Source of the DNA: Bacillus_AB infantis_B
GTDB taxonomy: Bacteria > Bacillota > Bacilli > Bacillales > Cytobacillaceae
DNA: 64,000 bases
Reading direction: 5' to 3'
NCBI RefSeq assembly: GCF_008180445.1
Contig: NZ_VTER01000009.1
Span: forward strand, 124,001-188,000
The notes beneath the pieces are model-generated. The model was not told the DNA's origin. It was given only the letters and a program-made list of their open reading frames with translations, and ran no database searches. Below are positions 31,850 through 39,558 of this stretch, in pieces (the first letter of the stretch is position 1; each line of letters starts with the position of its first letter). Made by a program: the position numbers and the translations under genes.

Positions 31850-32200
31850 ATGAAGCTATTTCGATTTGATTCAGCCGGCAAAGAGGTTGCAAAATTTGGC
31901 AGCCTGAACAGCTATTATACTCTTTTATCCAGGGAAATCACGGTTACGGTAGGCTGCATGCATCTGAAGGAGGACAGCGTCCTTGGCATGCATCCTGCTG
32001 TCTGTCCGAAGCTTTTCCTGATTGTCTCCGGTGAGGGCTGGGTTAGAAGTGCGGATGGGGAACGAATAGCAGTAAATCCAGGAACGGCTATTTTCTGGGA
32101 AGATGGGGAAGAACATGAATCCGGCTCTGCTCTTGGAATGACCGCCGTTATTATTGAAGGCCCCGGACTTGAGCCTTCTTCCAAGCTCCAGCCTCTCTGA
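31850..32200 (+). CDS. Cupin-domain protein
   Basis: 116 residues, one double-stranded beta-helix. 'MHPAVCPKLFLIVSGEGWVRSADGERIAVNPGTAIFWEDGEEHES' follows the two cupin motifs, G(X)5HXH..E and GDxxxxPxGxxHxx, in a divergent form; the usual first HxH is replaced, so metal binding is doubtful. Cupins of this size are small-molecule binding proteins or isomerases. The ATG follows AAGGAGAGG. It is divergent from the MFS exporter. Confidence 0.75.
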   Translation: MKLFRFDSAGKEVAKFGSLNSYYTLLSREITVTVGCMHLKEDSVLGMHPAVCPKLFLIVSGEGWVRSADGERIAVNPGTAIFWEDGEEHESGSALGMTAVIIEGPGLEPSSKLQPL

Positions 32201-32207
32201 ATAAGAA

Positions 32208-32236
32208 AGCCCGCTCTGTTATTTTGAGCGGGCTGT
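32208..32236. terminator. Bidirectional terminator
   Basis: AGCCCGCTC and GAGCGGGCT form a 9-bp stem. It lies between the cupin gene and the end of the convergent VanW-like gene, whose last codons it overlaps. Confidence 0.75.
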
Positions 32237-33046
32237 TCCTTCGAGCAGAGGCTCGTACATCATAATGGCATGGTTCTCTGTTACATATTCGTCGTCATAC
32301 AGCTTCCCCTGCCGGTTATAGGACCTGCGGAAGATTTCATTATGGCGGACATATCCGCCCCAGTATGCAGGGGTGATGGCATGGCTCCTTTCATACACCT
32401 CATACGTGTATAAAGGCTCTGAAACTGTCCGCCACTCGCCGCATAAATTGGCATCTGTCAGATAAAGGATCAGCTGATAAGGCTCTTCAGTATGATTGGT
32501 TATTTGCAGGTCGAGATAATTATAGGCACAGGTCGCCCCGCTCCCAAACGGCTGGGTGCGGTTTGAGTCCGGGAATACATCATAGCTGTGGCGGTGCCTT
32601 TCTGTCACTGTCAGCGGGGTATGGAGAGTCATCCAATAAATCAGATTGGAAAGCTGGCAGAGACCTCCCCCCGTTTCCATCTTAAAGCTGCCGCAATGAA
32701 GAATCATGCCGGGCTGGTATCCTTTTCTGGCAGTCGGCCTGCCTATAAGCTTCCAGTAGCTGAGTGTTTCCCCGGGATAAATGACGATCGAGTTCAGACG
32801 CTCAACCGCAATTTCCAGGTTTTTGATTTTATTATATTGATAGGCCATGTCTACGTCCTTCAGCTTTCTTAGAAGGGGGGTCTGGTGCCTGAATACCGGA
32901 TACGGCAGAGCAGCTGCTTCTTTTTTGCCGCTGTATGTACGGGCTTCTGCCAGCCAGCGGCCATATCTTTTCCAGGTGTAAAACCAAGTGCCGGCTCTAA
33001 TTCTTAAATCTGAACGTTTTTTGGGGCGCAAATCGGCAATTTTCAT
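32219..33046 (-). CDS. VanW-like protein
   Basis: 275 residues. The VanW signature is seen as 'NSIVIYPGETLSYWKLIGRPTARKGYQPG' and 'METGGGLCQLSNLIYWM'. The name comes from a gene in vancomycin-resistance clusters, but its biochemical role is not known. There is no signal peptide and no van genes nearby, so this is a chromosomal member without a resistance link. The ATG at 33046 has AGGTG six bases upstream; GTG at 33055 is also in frame. Confidence 0.8.
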   Translation of the reverse strand: MKIADLRPKKRSDLRIRAGTWFYTWKRYGRWLAEARTYSGKKEAAALPYPVFRHQTPLLRKLKDVDMAYQYNKIKNLEIAVERLNSIVIYPGETLSYWKLIGRPTARKGYQPGMILHCGSFKMETGGGLCQLSNLIYWMTLHTPLTVTERHRHSYDVFPDSNRTQPFGSGATCAYNYLDLQITNHTEEPYQLILYLTDANLCGEWRTVSEPLYTYEVYERSHAITPAYWGGYVRHNEIFRRSYNRQGKLYDDEYVTENHAIMMYEPLLEGTARSK

Positions 33047-33176
33047 CCATGACACCTCGCTTAAAAATAAATAAGGGAAAAATGGTTTAGTTCGTCAAAA
33101 GGACATGCATCCTATTTCATGGAATGGAAACATTCAGATTCTATTTTTCTGTTAATAAGTAAAAGTTCAGGAGCCT

Positions 33177-33309
33177 CTGTTTATTGGAGTGGAAGGCACG
33201 TAGACTCCTGTGGGAAAGTAGCGGCAATGCTGAGACCCCGCAGCGCGCAGCGTGAGGAGGCTCAGCGTCGCCCCGCGGAAAGCGAAGTGCCTGGAACGGA
33301 AATGAACAG
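33177..33309. repeat. Dispersed Bacillaceae-type repeat, 133 bp, long imperfect hairpin
   Basis: The ends pair: CTGTTTATT (33177-33185) with AATGAACAG (33301-33309), then GGCAC with GTGCC further in. The centre has GCTGAG..CTCAGC and CCTGTGGG..CCCCGCGG pairs. I recall near-identical sequences scattered many times through Bacillus and relatives, with 'GACTCCTG', 'GAGACCCCGCAG' and 'GAGGAGGCTCAGC' as constant parts. It may be a mobile element or a structured RNA; no protein is encoded. Confidence 0.75.
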
Positions 33310-33344
33310 ACCCCATATGAATGCTATCCCAAGGAGGATATAAA

Positions 33345-33803
33345 ATGATCAGAACTGCTTCAAAAGCAATCATTATCCAGAATGGCTGCCTGCTTGCCAT
33401 CAAGATGCATGACAGCGGGGAGGATTTCTATGTCCTTCCGGGGGGCGGCCAGGAAAACGGTGAAAATCTGCACCAAAATCTGAGGCGCGAATGCCTGGAA
33501 GAAATCGGCGTACTTGTCGAGATTGGCAGCCTGCTGTTTGTACGTGATTATATCGGCAGCAATCATGGCTATGAACCTCACGCGGGACAGCATCAAGTAG
33601 AATTCTTTTTTGCCTGCAGCATCCAGGACGGAGGCTCTCCGGCATCAGGAAGCATCCCGGATAAAAATCAGGTTGGAATTGCATGGCTTCCCCTAAAAGA
33701 ATTGGCAGACTGTCCTTTATTTCCTGCCCCCATCAGGGAACTGATCATCAGGCATGCAGATGGGGAAACAGGGCTGCCTGTTTATATGGGGGATGTCAAT
33801 TGA
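33345..33803 (+). CDS. Nudix hydrolase
   Basis: 152 residues. The Nudix box is 'GGGQENGENLHQNLRRECLEEIGVLVEI', in which the REUXEEXGU core reads R-E-C-L-E-E-I-G-V and the first glycine and glutamate are in place. The ATG at 33345 follows CCAAGGAGG. It lies 35 bp after the dispersed repeat. Substrate unknown; the N-terminal 'TASKAIIIQNGCLLAIKM' resembles members acting on 8-oxo-dGTP or ADP-ribose, but this cannot be settled. Confidence 0.87.
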   Translation: MIRTASKAIIIQNGCLLAIKMHDSGEDFYVLPGGGQENGENLHQNLRRECLEEIGVLVEIGSLLFVRDYIGSNHGYEPHAGQHQVEFFFACSIQDGGSPASGSIPDKNQVGIAWLPLKELADCPLFPAPIRELIIRHADGETGLPVYMGDVN

Positions 33804-33842
33804 CTGAAGAAATAGAGTTATGGAAAATACATCTTAATTTTA

Positions 33843-33876
33843 ACATAAAATGCTGAGGACCATTGGCCTCAGCATT
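33843..33876 (-). terminator. Terminator of yueI
   Basis: On the minus strand ATGCTGAGG and CCTCAGCAT form the stem, followed by TTTATG. Confidence 0.65.
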
Positions 33877-33878
33877 CT

Positions 33879-34325
33879 CTAATTGCCTTTGAAAAGTTTC
33901 TTCAAAAAACCAGCCACTCCCTTTTTTGCCTTTTTCTCAGGAGCTTCCTTTCCAGCCTTATCACTGCTGATATAAATTTCTTCCTTATCTATCGCATGAT
34001 CATAAGCAAGGACAAGGCCGATTTCCGTATTATGCTCTTTGTTTGTGACAATGGTGTATTCGACTCCGAATTGTGACGCGAGCTTAATATACTTGGACAG
34101 GTAAGAGTAATTCATGTTTCCGTTTAAGTATAGATGGGCAGACGGGTTCTCCTTCAGCGCAACTTCCGCCTCAAGGAGGGTCCCTTCTCTTCTGACCTGG
34201 GGCTGGGTGAGTGCAATCACAATCCGCTCCCTGATCGTTCCGAGGAATTTTCTTCGTTCATCCGGTTTTGTCTGCTTCTGCCCATACATTCCCTGCTTCA
34301 CGTAATCATCCACATTTTGGGGCAT
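33879..34325 (-). CDS. yueI: YueI family protein (DUF1694)
   Basis: 148 residues. 'MPQNVDDYVKQGMYGQKQTKPDERRKFLGTIRERIVIALTQ' and 'EAEVALKENPSAHLYLNGNM' match the YueI family of Firmicutes. The fold resembles ribosomal protein L7Ae-like, but function is unknown. A Lys-rich tail ends in GFLKKLFKGN. The ATG follows AGAGGAGGTG. Stands alone. Confidence 0.82.
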   Translation of the reverse strand: MPQNVDDYVKQGMYGQKQTKPDERRKFLGTIRERIVIALTQPQVRREGTLLEAEVALKENPSAHLYLNGNMNYSYLSKYIKLASQFGVEYTIVTNKEHNTEIGLVLAYDHAIDKEEIYISSDKAGKEAPEKKAKKGVAGFLKKLFKGN

Positions 34326-34415
34326 CTCCGCACCTCCTCTAGTATCAGCCTACTATTATGTATGTAAATTTGTCTAAGATTGTGATGCTTCTCCTTTTAC
34401 TATTCCTTTTCCCGG

Positions 34416-34448
34416 ATAAAAAAAACCCTCCTTTGGCCAAGGAGGGAA
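34416..34448 (-). terminator. Terminator of aceA
   Basis: CCCTCC..TTGG and CCAA..GGAGGG form the stem. On the minus strand TTTTTTTT follows. Confidence 0.85.
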
Positions 34449-34457
34449 ATCAAAATG

Positions 34458-35741
34458 CTATTGGGACACCGTAAACTGATCTTCCTCAGTCGAACCCTTT
34501 AGCGCAGTGGTGGAGGATGTGCCTCCGGAAACAACCATGGAAACCTGGTCAAAATAGCCTGTGCCCACCTCGCGCTGATGGCGGGTCGCCGTATAGCCAA
34601 ATTCCTCGCTGGCGAATTCTCTTTGCTGCAGCTCGGAATAGGCAGCCATCCCCCTGTCTTTATAGCCTCGTGCCAGTTCAAACATGCTATGGTTCAAAGC
34701 ATGGAATCCTGCCAGTGTGACAAACTGGAATTTATAGCCCATCCTGCCGAGCTCTTTCTGGAATTTCGCTATTGTTTCATCATCCAGCTTTTTCTTCCAG
34801 TTAAATGAAGGCGAGCAGTTGTAGGCAAGCAATTTTCCCGGGAACCTTTCATGGATGGCTTCTGCAAACCTTCTTGCCTCCTCCAGGTCCGGTTCGGATG
34901 TTTCACACCAGATCAAGTCAGCGTAAGGGGCATAAGCTAGCCCGCGTGCGATGGCCTGATCAAGCCCTGCCCTGGTCCTGAAAAAGCCTTCCGGCGTCCT
35001 CTCACCCATGATGAACGGATGATCACATGGATCGACATCACTAGTGATCAAATCAGCCGCATTGGCATCTGTCCGTGCTACCAGCACAGTCGGGACATCC
35101 ATTACATCTGCCGCCAGCCTGGCAGCGATCAGATTTTTTACGGCTGTCTGTGTCGGAAGGAGCACCTTTCCGCCAAGATGGCCGCATTTCTTTTCGGAGG
35201 AAAGCTGGTCTTCAAAATGGACACCCGCCGCTCCTGCTTCAATCATCCCTTTCATCAGCTCAAACACATTCAGCTGTCCCCCAAACCCGGCTTCTGCGTC
35301 TGCCACAATCGGGGCAAACCAGTCAATGGAATGATCACCTTCGCTGTGAGTGATCTGATCAGCCCGCTGCAGCGCCTGATTGATCCGTTTGACCACCTGA
35401 GGAACACTGTTGGCAGGATACAGGCTTTGGTCAGGGTACATATGGCCGGAAAGATTGGCATCTGCCGCCACCTGCCAGCCGCTCAAATAAATCGCCTTCA
35501 GCCCGGCCTTTACCTGCTGGACCGCCTGATTGCCTGTCAGTGCTCCCAGTGCATTCACAAAATCTTCCTCATGGACCAGCTTCCACAGCTTATCGGCGCC
35601 CCTTCTGGCCAATGTGTGCTCAATTTGAACCGTCCCCCGCAGCTTTAAAACATCCTCTGCAGAATAAGGACGCTCAATTCCCTTCCACCGATCCTCCATT
35701 TCCCACTTCTCCTGAATTGCTGATGCTGTGTTAGTAACCAT
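34458..35741 (-). CDS. aceA: Isocitrate lyase
   Basis: 427 residues. It splits isocitrate into glyoxylate and succinate, the first step of the glyoxylate bypass used on acetate or fatty acids. The catalytic loop KKCGH is at 184-188 (C186), and 'WFAPIVADAEAGFGG', 'AGVHFEDQ' and 'SFNWKKKLDDETI' are conserved. It is usually paired with malate synthase (aceB), which is not in the adjoining DNA. B. subtilis itself lacks the bypass, so this is a difference at this locus. The ATG follows AAAGGAGGAG. An inverted repeat ATAATACA/TGTATTAT flanks the upstream region (35762-35794). Confidence 0.96.
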   Translation of the reverse strand: MVTNTASAIQEKWEMEDRWKGIERPYSAEDVLKLRGTVQIEHTLARRGADKLWKLVHEEDFVNALGALTGNQAVQQVKAGLKAIYLSGWQVAADANLSGHMYPDQSLYPANSVPQVVKRINQALQRADQITHSEGDHSIDWFAPIVADAEAGFGGQLNVFELMKGMIEAGAAGVHFEDQLSSEKKCGHLGGKVLLPTQTAVKNLIAARLAADVMDVPTVLVARTDANAADLITSDVDPCDHPFIMGERTPEGFFRTRAGLDQAIARGLAYAPYADLIWCETSEPDLEEARRFAEAIHERFPGKLLAYNCSPSFNWKKKLDDETIAKFQKELGRMGYKFQFVTLAGFHALNHSMFELARGYKDRGMAAYSELQQREFASEEFGYTATRHQREVGTGYFDQVSMVVSGGTSSTTALKGSTEEDQFTVSQ

Positions 35742-35857
35742 TCCAACTCCTCCTTTATGTTATAATACAGATAATTATTTACATTTTGTATTATATAACA
35801 GAGGGGAAAGAATTGAAAAGAGTTTTTATTAAATTTTCTGATATTTTTTTACACAAG

Positions 35858-35887
35858 AAAAAACTGATGAGAGATCTCACCAGCTTT
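35858..35887 (-). terminator. Terminator of the first proline symporter
   Basis: On the minus strand CTGGTGA..TCATCAG pair around GATCTC and are followed by TTTTTTC. Confidence 0.7.
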
Positions 35888-35895
35888 TTTCATGT

Positions 35896-37398
35896 TTATT
35901 CCCGATCGCTTTCTGCTGCTTCTTCAAATTCCTCCCTGATCACCTTGTCCGGCTGCCTGCCAAGAAGGCTGAAGATCACGATTGCCAAAAGGGCAAGGAA
36001 GAAGCCTGGTACGATTTCATACAGCTCAAACGGAATGATTTCTTTATCTGTAAGCCGCTTCCAGACGACCACCGTAATGGCGCCGGTTAGCATTCCTGCA
36101 AGCGCCCCGTTGCGGGTCATCCTTTTCCAATACAAGGATAAAAGAACAACCGGGCCGAATGCAGCGCCGAATCCGCCCCATGCATAGCTGACCAGATCGA
36201 GGATCGAAGACCCTCCGTTTTTCGGATTGCCTGTATAAGCGAGAAGTATCGCAATCAATGCAATGATGATGACGCCGATGCGCCCGACCCAGACAAGCTC
36301 TTTATCACTCGCATTTTTGCGGATGATGCCTTTATAAAAGTCCTCCGCCAAAGCACTCGATGATACAAGCAGCTGGGAATCAATCGTACTCATGATCGCT
36401 GAAAGGATTGCAGCCAGCAGGATGCCTGATACCCATGGATTAAACAGGATATCGGCAAAGAAAATAAAGACCTTTTCGCTATTATCCACATCACCTTGAA
36501 TCAGAGGGTTATCCGTGAATGACGGAATTCCTACAAGACCGACCAAAATGGCGCCGATAATAGAAATGGTCATCCAGGACATCCCATAAAAACGGGCTTT
36601 AGGAATTTCCTTAGTAGACCTGATGGCCATAAACCGGGTAATGATATGCGGCTGGCCGAAATAGCCAAGCCCCCAGGCCATCAGAGACACGATTCCGAGG
36701 CCTGACATCGTATCAATCGGATCCAGATATGACGGATCGATGGACCGGACTGTATCAATCGTTTCTCCCCATCCGCCAAGCTTCGCGAAAGCGACAATTG
36801 GAACAATCACAAGCGCCAGGAACATCAGAAGGCCCTGGAAGAAGTCTGTCCAGCTGACAGCCAGGAAGCCGCCAAGGAACGTATAGGAAATGATGACAAT
36901 CGCCCCAATCAGCAGGGCTGTATTATACGTCATCCCAAAGGTCTCCTGGAAAAGCAGGGCTCCCCCTACAAGGCCGGATGAAGCATAAAAGGTAAAAAAT
37001 ATTAAAATGACGAGAGCGGATATAACACGGAGAAGCCGTGATCCATCCTTAAAGCGGTTTTCGAAAAAGTCGGGGACTGTGATGGAATCATTCGCAACCT
37101 CCGTATAGGCGCGCAGCCGGGAAGCAACAAATTTCCAGTTCAGATAGGCTCCAATAATCAAGCCGATGCACATCCATATGGAATCAAGTCCTGTCGCATA
37201 GGCAAGGCCCGGGAGTCCAAGCAGCAGCCAGGAGCTCATATCAGAAGCGCCGGCACTAAGAGCTGTCACTCCAGGCCCGAGGCTTCTCCCTCCGAGAACA
37301 TAGTCAGACAGATTGCTTGTCAGTTTATAAGAAATAAGTCCAATTGCAAGCATTCCAATTAAATACACAATAAAAGTAATTAACGTAGCAGTTTCCAT
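35896..37398 (-). CDS. Sodium/proline symporter (PutP/OpuE), copy 1
   Basis: 500 residues, sodium:solute symporter family with 13 helices. 'YVLGGRSLGPGVTALSAGASDMSSWLLLGLPG', 'FFTFYASSGLVGG', 'SYTFLGGFLAVSWTDFFQG' and 'DSQLLVSSSALAEDFYK' are PutP signatures. B. subtilis has opuE (osmostress) at this locus and putP elsewhere; which one this copy equals cannot be told. The start ATG at 37398 has AAAGGAG 14 bases upstream, an unusually long gap that contains ATG CTT TAA (37403-37411), a two-codon frame. Very similar to the next gene. Confidence 0.93.
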   Translation of the reverse strand: METATLITFIVYLIGMLAIGLISYKLTSNLSDYVLGGRSLGPGVTALSAGASDMSSWLLLGLPGLAYATGLDSIWMCIGLIIGAYLNWKFVASRLRAYTEVANDSITVPDFFENRFKDGSRLLRVISALVILIFFTFYASSGLVGGALLFQETFGMTYNTALLIGAIVIISYTFLGGFLAVSWTDFFQGLLMFLALVIVPIVAFAKLGGWGETIDTVRSIDPSYLDPIDTMSGLGIVSLMAWGLGYFGQPHIITRFMAIRSTKEIPKARFYGMSWMTISIIGAILVGLVGIPSFTDNPLIQGDVDNSEKVFIFFADILFNPWVSGILLAAILSAIMSTIDSQLLVSSSALAEDFYKGIIRKNASDKELVWVGRIGVIIIALIAILLAYTGNPKNGGSSILDLVSYAWGGFGAAFGPVVLLSLYWKRMTRNGALAGMLTGAITVVVWKRLTDKEIIPFELYEIVPGFFLALLAIVIFSLLGRQPDKVIREEFEEAAESDRE

Positions 37399-37765
37399 TG
37401 TATTAAAGCATTCTCCTTTCCTTAACTAATTGAAATTTTTAAATACGAGCATTGTTTTCTATACAGTTTTTCTGCAACCTTATGCAGACATCATCATTTT
37501 AAAAAACACTGAAAGAAAACAACCCTCACTCCCGCCGTTTAACAGCCGTTAATAAGCGTAACACAGATACATAATCAGAACAGGGAGAAAATTCAGTATT
37601 CTAAAATGCCATTTATATTTATTCACCAGATTTGCATATATATTTAAGAAAACGGTTATACGCGAGTATCTATTCATCTAAATTTATAAAATTAAGTCAG
37701 GGTTTTCTCCGGAATATAAAAAAGCAGGCCTTAATAGCCTGCCATTCGATAGATTAGATTTTCAA
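37399..37765. other. 367-bp gap between the two proline symporters
   Basis: AT-rich leader of copy 1. It holds the terminator of copy 2 (37715-37742), the minimal frame ATG CTT TAA at 37403-37411 and no clear sigma-A or sigma-B promoter that I could fix. No gene seen. Confidence 0.4.
37715..37745 (-). terminator. Terminator of the second proline symporter
   Basis: On the minus strand GCAGGC and GCCTGC pair around a 7-nt loop and are followed by TTTTTTAT. Confidence 0.75.
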
Positions 37766-39229
37766 TTAAAAAGAGGATGCCTTTGCCTTCTCAAACTCTT
37801 CCTCGATTTCTTTATTCGGAGAAGAAGATGCCAGGCTGAAAATAATAATGGCTGCAGTACATACCAGAAAGCCAGGAACAATTTCATATAAATCAAAGAT
37901 GCCGCCCTTCAATTTTTCCCAAATGACAACAGTGGCAGCCCCGGAGATAAGCCCTGCGAGTGCCCCATTCCTTGTCATTCGCTTCCAGAAAAGCGACAGG
38001 ATGATCACTGGACCGAATGCTGCGCCAAATCCGCCCCACGCATAGCTCACAAGGTCAAGGACAGAGCTTTCCGGGTTCATGGCAAGAATGATGGCAATCA
38101 GGGCAATCACGATGACCGAGAACCTGCCGACCCATACAAGCTCCTTTTCCCCGGCCCCTTTCCTGAAGACGGCCTTATAGAAATCCTCAGCCACTGCACT
38201 AGAGGAAACAAGCAGCTGAGAGTCGATCGTACTCATAATCGCTGAAAGGATGGCAGCAAGAAGAATGCCGGAGATCCACGGATTGAACAGCAAAGAGCTA
38301 AAATCCATAAAGACGGTTTCCGAATCCTTTAACGGCGCATCCGCAAAATAAGCAATGCCAGCAAAACCAGTAAATATAGCACCAAACAGCCCTGCAATCA
38401 TCCATACCATTCCGATCAGCCTTGCCATCGGCACATCCCTGGTTGATCTCAATGCCATAAAACGGGTGATGATATGCGGCTGCCCAAAGTAACCGAGGCC
38501 CCAGGCCATTGAAGATATGATCCCGATTGCAGTAGTGCCGGCAAAAACATCAAGGCCGTCCGGCTTGATGCTTCCCACCTTATCAACAGCCTCACTCCAT
38601 CCGCCGACTTCGCTGATGGCCGCTATCGGGACAATGAGAAGGGCAATGAACATCAGGATTCCCTGTACAAAGTCAGTCCAGCTTACTGCGAGAAAGCCGC
38701 CAAGGAAAGTATAGGAAATGATGACAATGGCTCCGATCCACAATGCCGCTTCATACTGCAGCCCAAAGGAATTTTCAAACAGCTTGCCTCCTGCCACCAT
38801 TCCTGATGAAGCATAAAAGGTAAAAAATAATAAAATAACAAATGCAGAAATCACCCTCAGCACTTTTGAATGGTCCCTGAAGCGATTCTCAAGATAATCA
38901 GGAATCGTAATGGAATTTCGTGAAACCTCTGTATAGGCCCTCAGCCTTCTTGCAACAAACTGCCAGTTCAAATAAGCGCCTGCAGAAAGGCCGATGCAGA
39001 TCCAGACAGCAGAAAATCCTGAAACATAGGCCGCACCCGGCAATCCCAGGAGAAGCCAGCCGCTCATGTCAGAGGCCCCGGCGCTTAGCGCTGCTACACC
39101 CGGCCCCAGGCTCCTCCCGCCTAAAACATAATCAGACAGATTGCTGGTCATCCGGTAAAAAAACAGGCCAATTGCCAGCATCCCGGCCAGATAGACAATA
39201 AAAGTAACCAATGTAGCCGTAGACATCAT
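37766..39229 (-). CDS. Sodium/proline symporter (PutP/OpuE), copy 2
   Basis: 487 residues, paralog of the adjacent copy 1 with the same signatures ('YVLGGRSLGPGVAALSAGASDMSGWLLLGLPG', 'DSQLLVSSSAVAEDFYK'). The ATG at 39229 follows GAGGAG by nine bases; the second ATG at 39226 is the alternative. The start overlaps the stop of a 34-residue membrane peptide gene, so the two are translated together. The open frame extends 72 codons upstream only by chance and includes no ribosome site. Confidence 0.93.
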   Translation of the reverse strand: MMSTATLVTFIVYLAGMLAIGLFFYRMTSNLSDYVLGGRSLGPGVAALSAGASDMSGWLLLGLPGAAYVSGFSAVWICIGLSAGAYLNWQFVARRLRAYTEVSRNSITIPDYLENRFRDHSKVLRVISAFVILLFFTFYASSGMVAGGKLFENSFGLQYEAALWIGAIVIISYTFLGGFLAVSWTDFVQGILMFIALLIVPIAAISEVGGWSEAVDKVGSIKPDGLDVFAGTTAIGIISSMAWGLGYFGQPHIITRFMALRSTRDVPMARLIGMVWMIAGLFGAIFTGFAGIAYFADAPLKDSETVFMDFSSLLFNPWISGILLAAILSAIMSTIDSQLLVSSSAVAEDFYKAVFRKGAGEKELVWVGRFSVIVIALIAIILAMNPESSVLDLVSYAWGGFGAAFGPVIILSLFWKRMTRNGALAGLISGAATVVIWEKLKGGIFDLYEIVPGFLVCTAAIIIFSLASSSPNKEIEEEFEKAKASSF

Positions 39230-39330
39230 CTTTCCATTCTCCTCTCCGTAAAATACGTGATGATAGAAAGCAGAATCAATGCCGGCATCGGCACCAGCAG
39301 CCAGAAAATCGTCATCCCGCTCAAGCCCAT
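39226..39330 (-). CDS. 34-residue membrane peptide coupled to the symporter
   Basis: MGLSGMTIFWLLVPMPALIL... is one hydrophobic helix with the basic end ERRMER. The ATG at 39330 is preceded by GGAGGTGGCGGGAG. The stop TGA lies within ATGATG of the symporter start, so translation is coupled. I recall short 'symporter small accessory proteins' beside SSS carriers; this fits by size, placement and topology. Role (assembly or regulation of the carrier) is inferred. Confidence 0.65.
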   Translation of the reverse strand: MGLSGMTIFWLLVPMPALILLSIITYFTERRMER

Positions 39331-39507
39331 CTCCCGCCACCTCCATTTTTTTTAGTAAAAGCCTCTTCATCAAACGATTGATTAATTCCTGTTCCACCCT
39401 CCTGCCAAGCGGCTTTAAGAGGGTAAAACTAATAAGATTATACACAATTAATTTAATAGTATAAATATTAAGATAAAAATATGACTATCCTACTAGAAGT
39501 GCCCAGC

Positions 39508-39542
39508 ACAAAAAGCCCGCATCCCATATTGGGATGCGGGCA
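39508..39542 (-). terminator. Terminator of rocA
   Basis: GCCCGCATCCC and GGGATGCGGGC form an 11-bp stem around ATATT. On the minus strand TTTTTG follows. Confidence 0.9.
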
Positions 39543-39558
39543 TGTCCGGCAGTCCGGA

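Noticed and set aside
33119..33343. 74-residue frame across the dispersed repeat
   Set aside because: It is produced by the structured repeat; no ribosome site.
35786..36187. 133-residue plus-strand open frame
   Set aside because: Most of it is antisense to symporter copy 1; only the first 100 bases lie in a gap.
37766..39445. Longer start for symporter copy 2
   Set aside because: The extra 72 codons have no ribosome site and overlap the separate 34-residue peptide gene; family members begin at MSTATLVTF.
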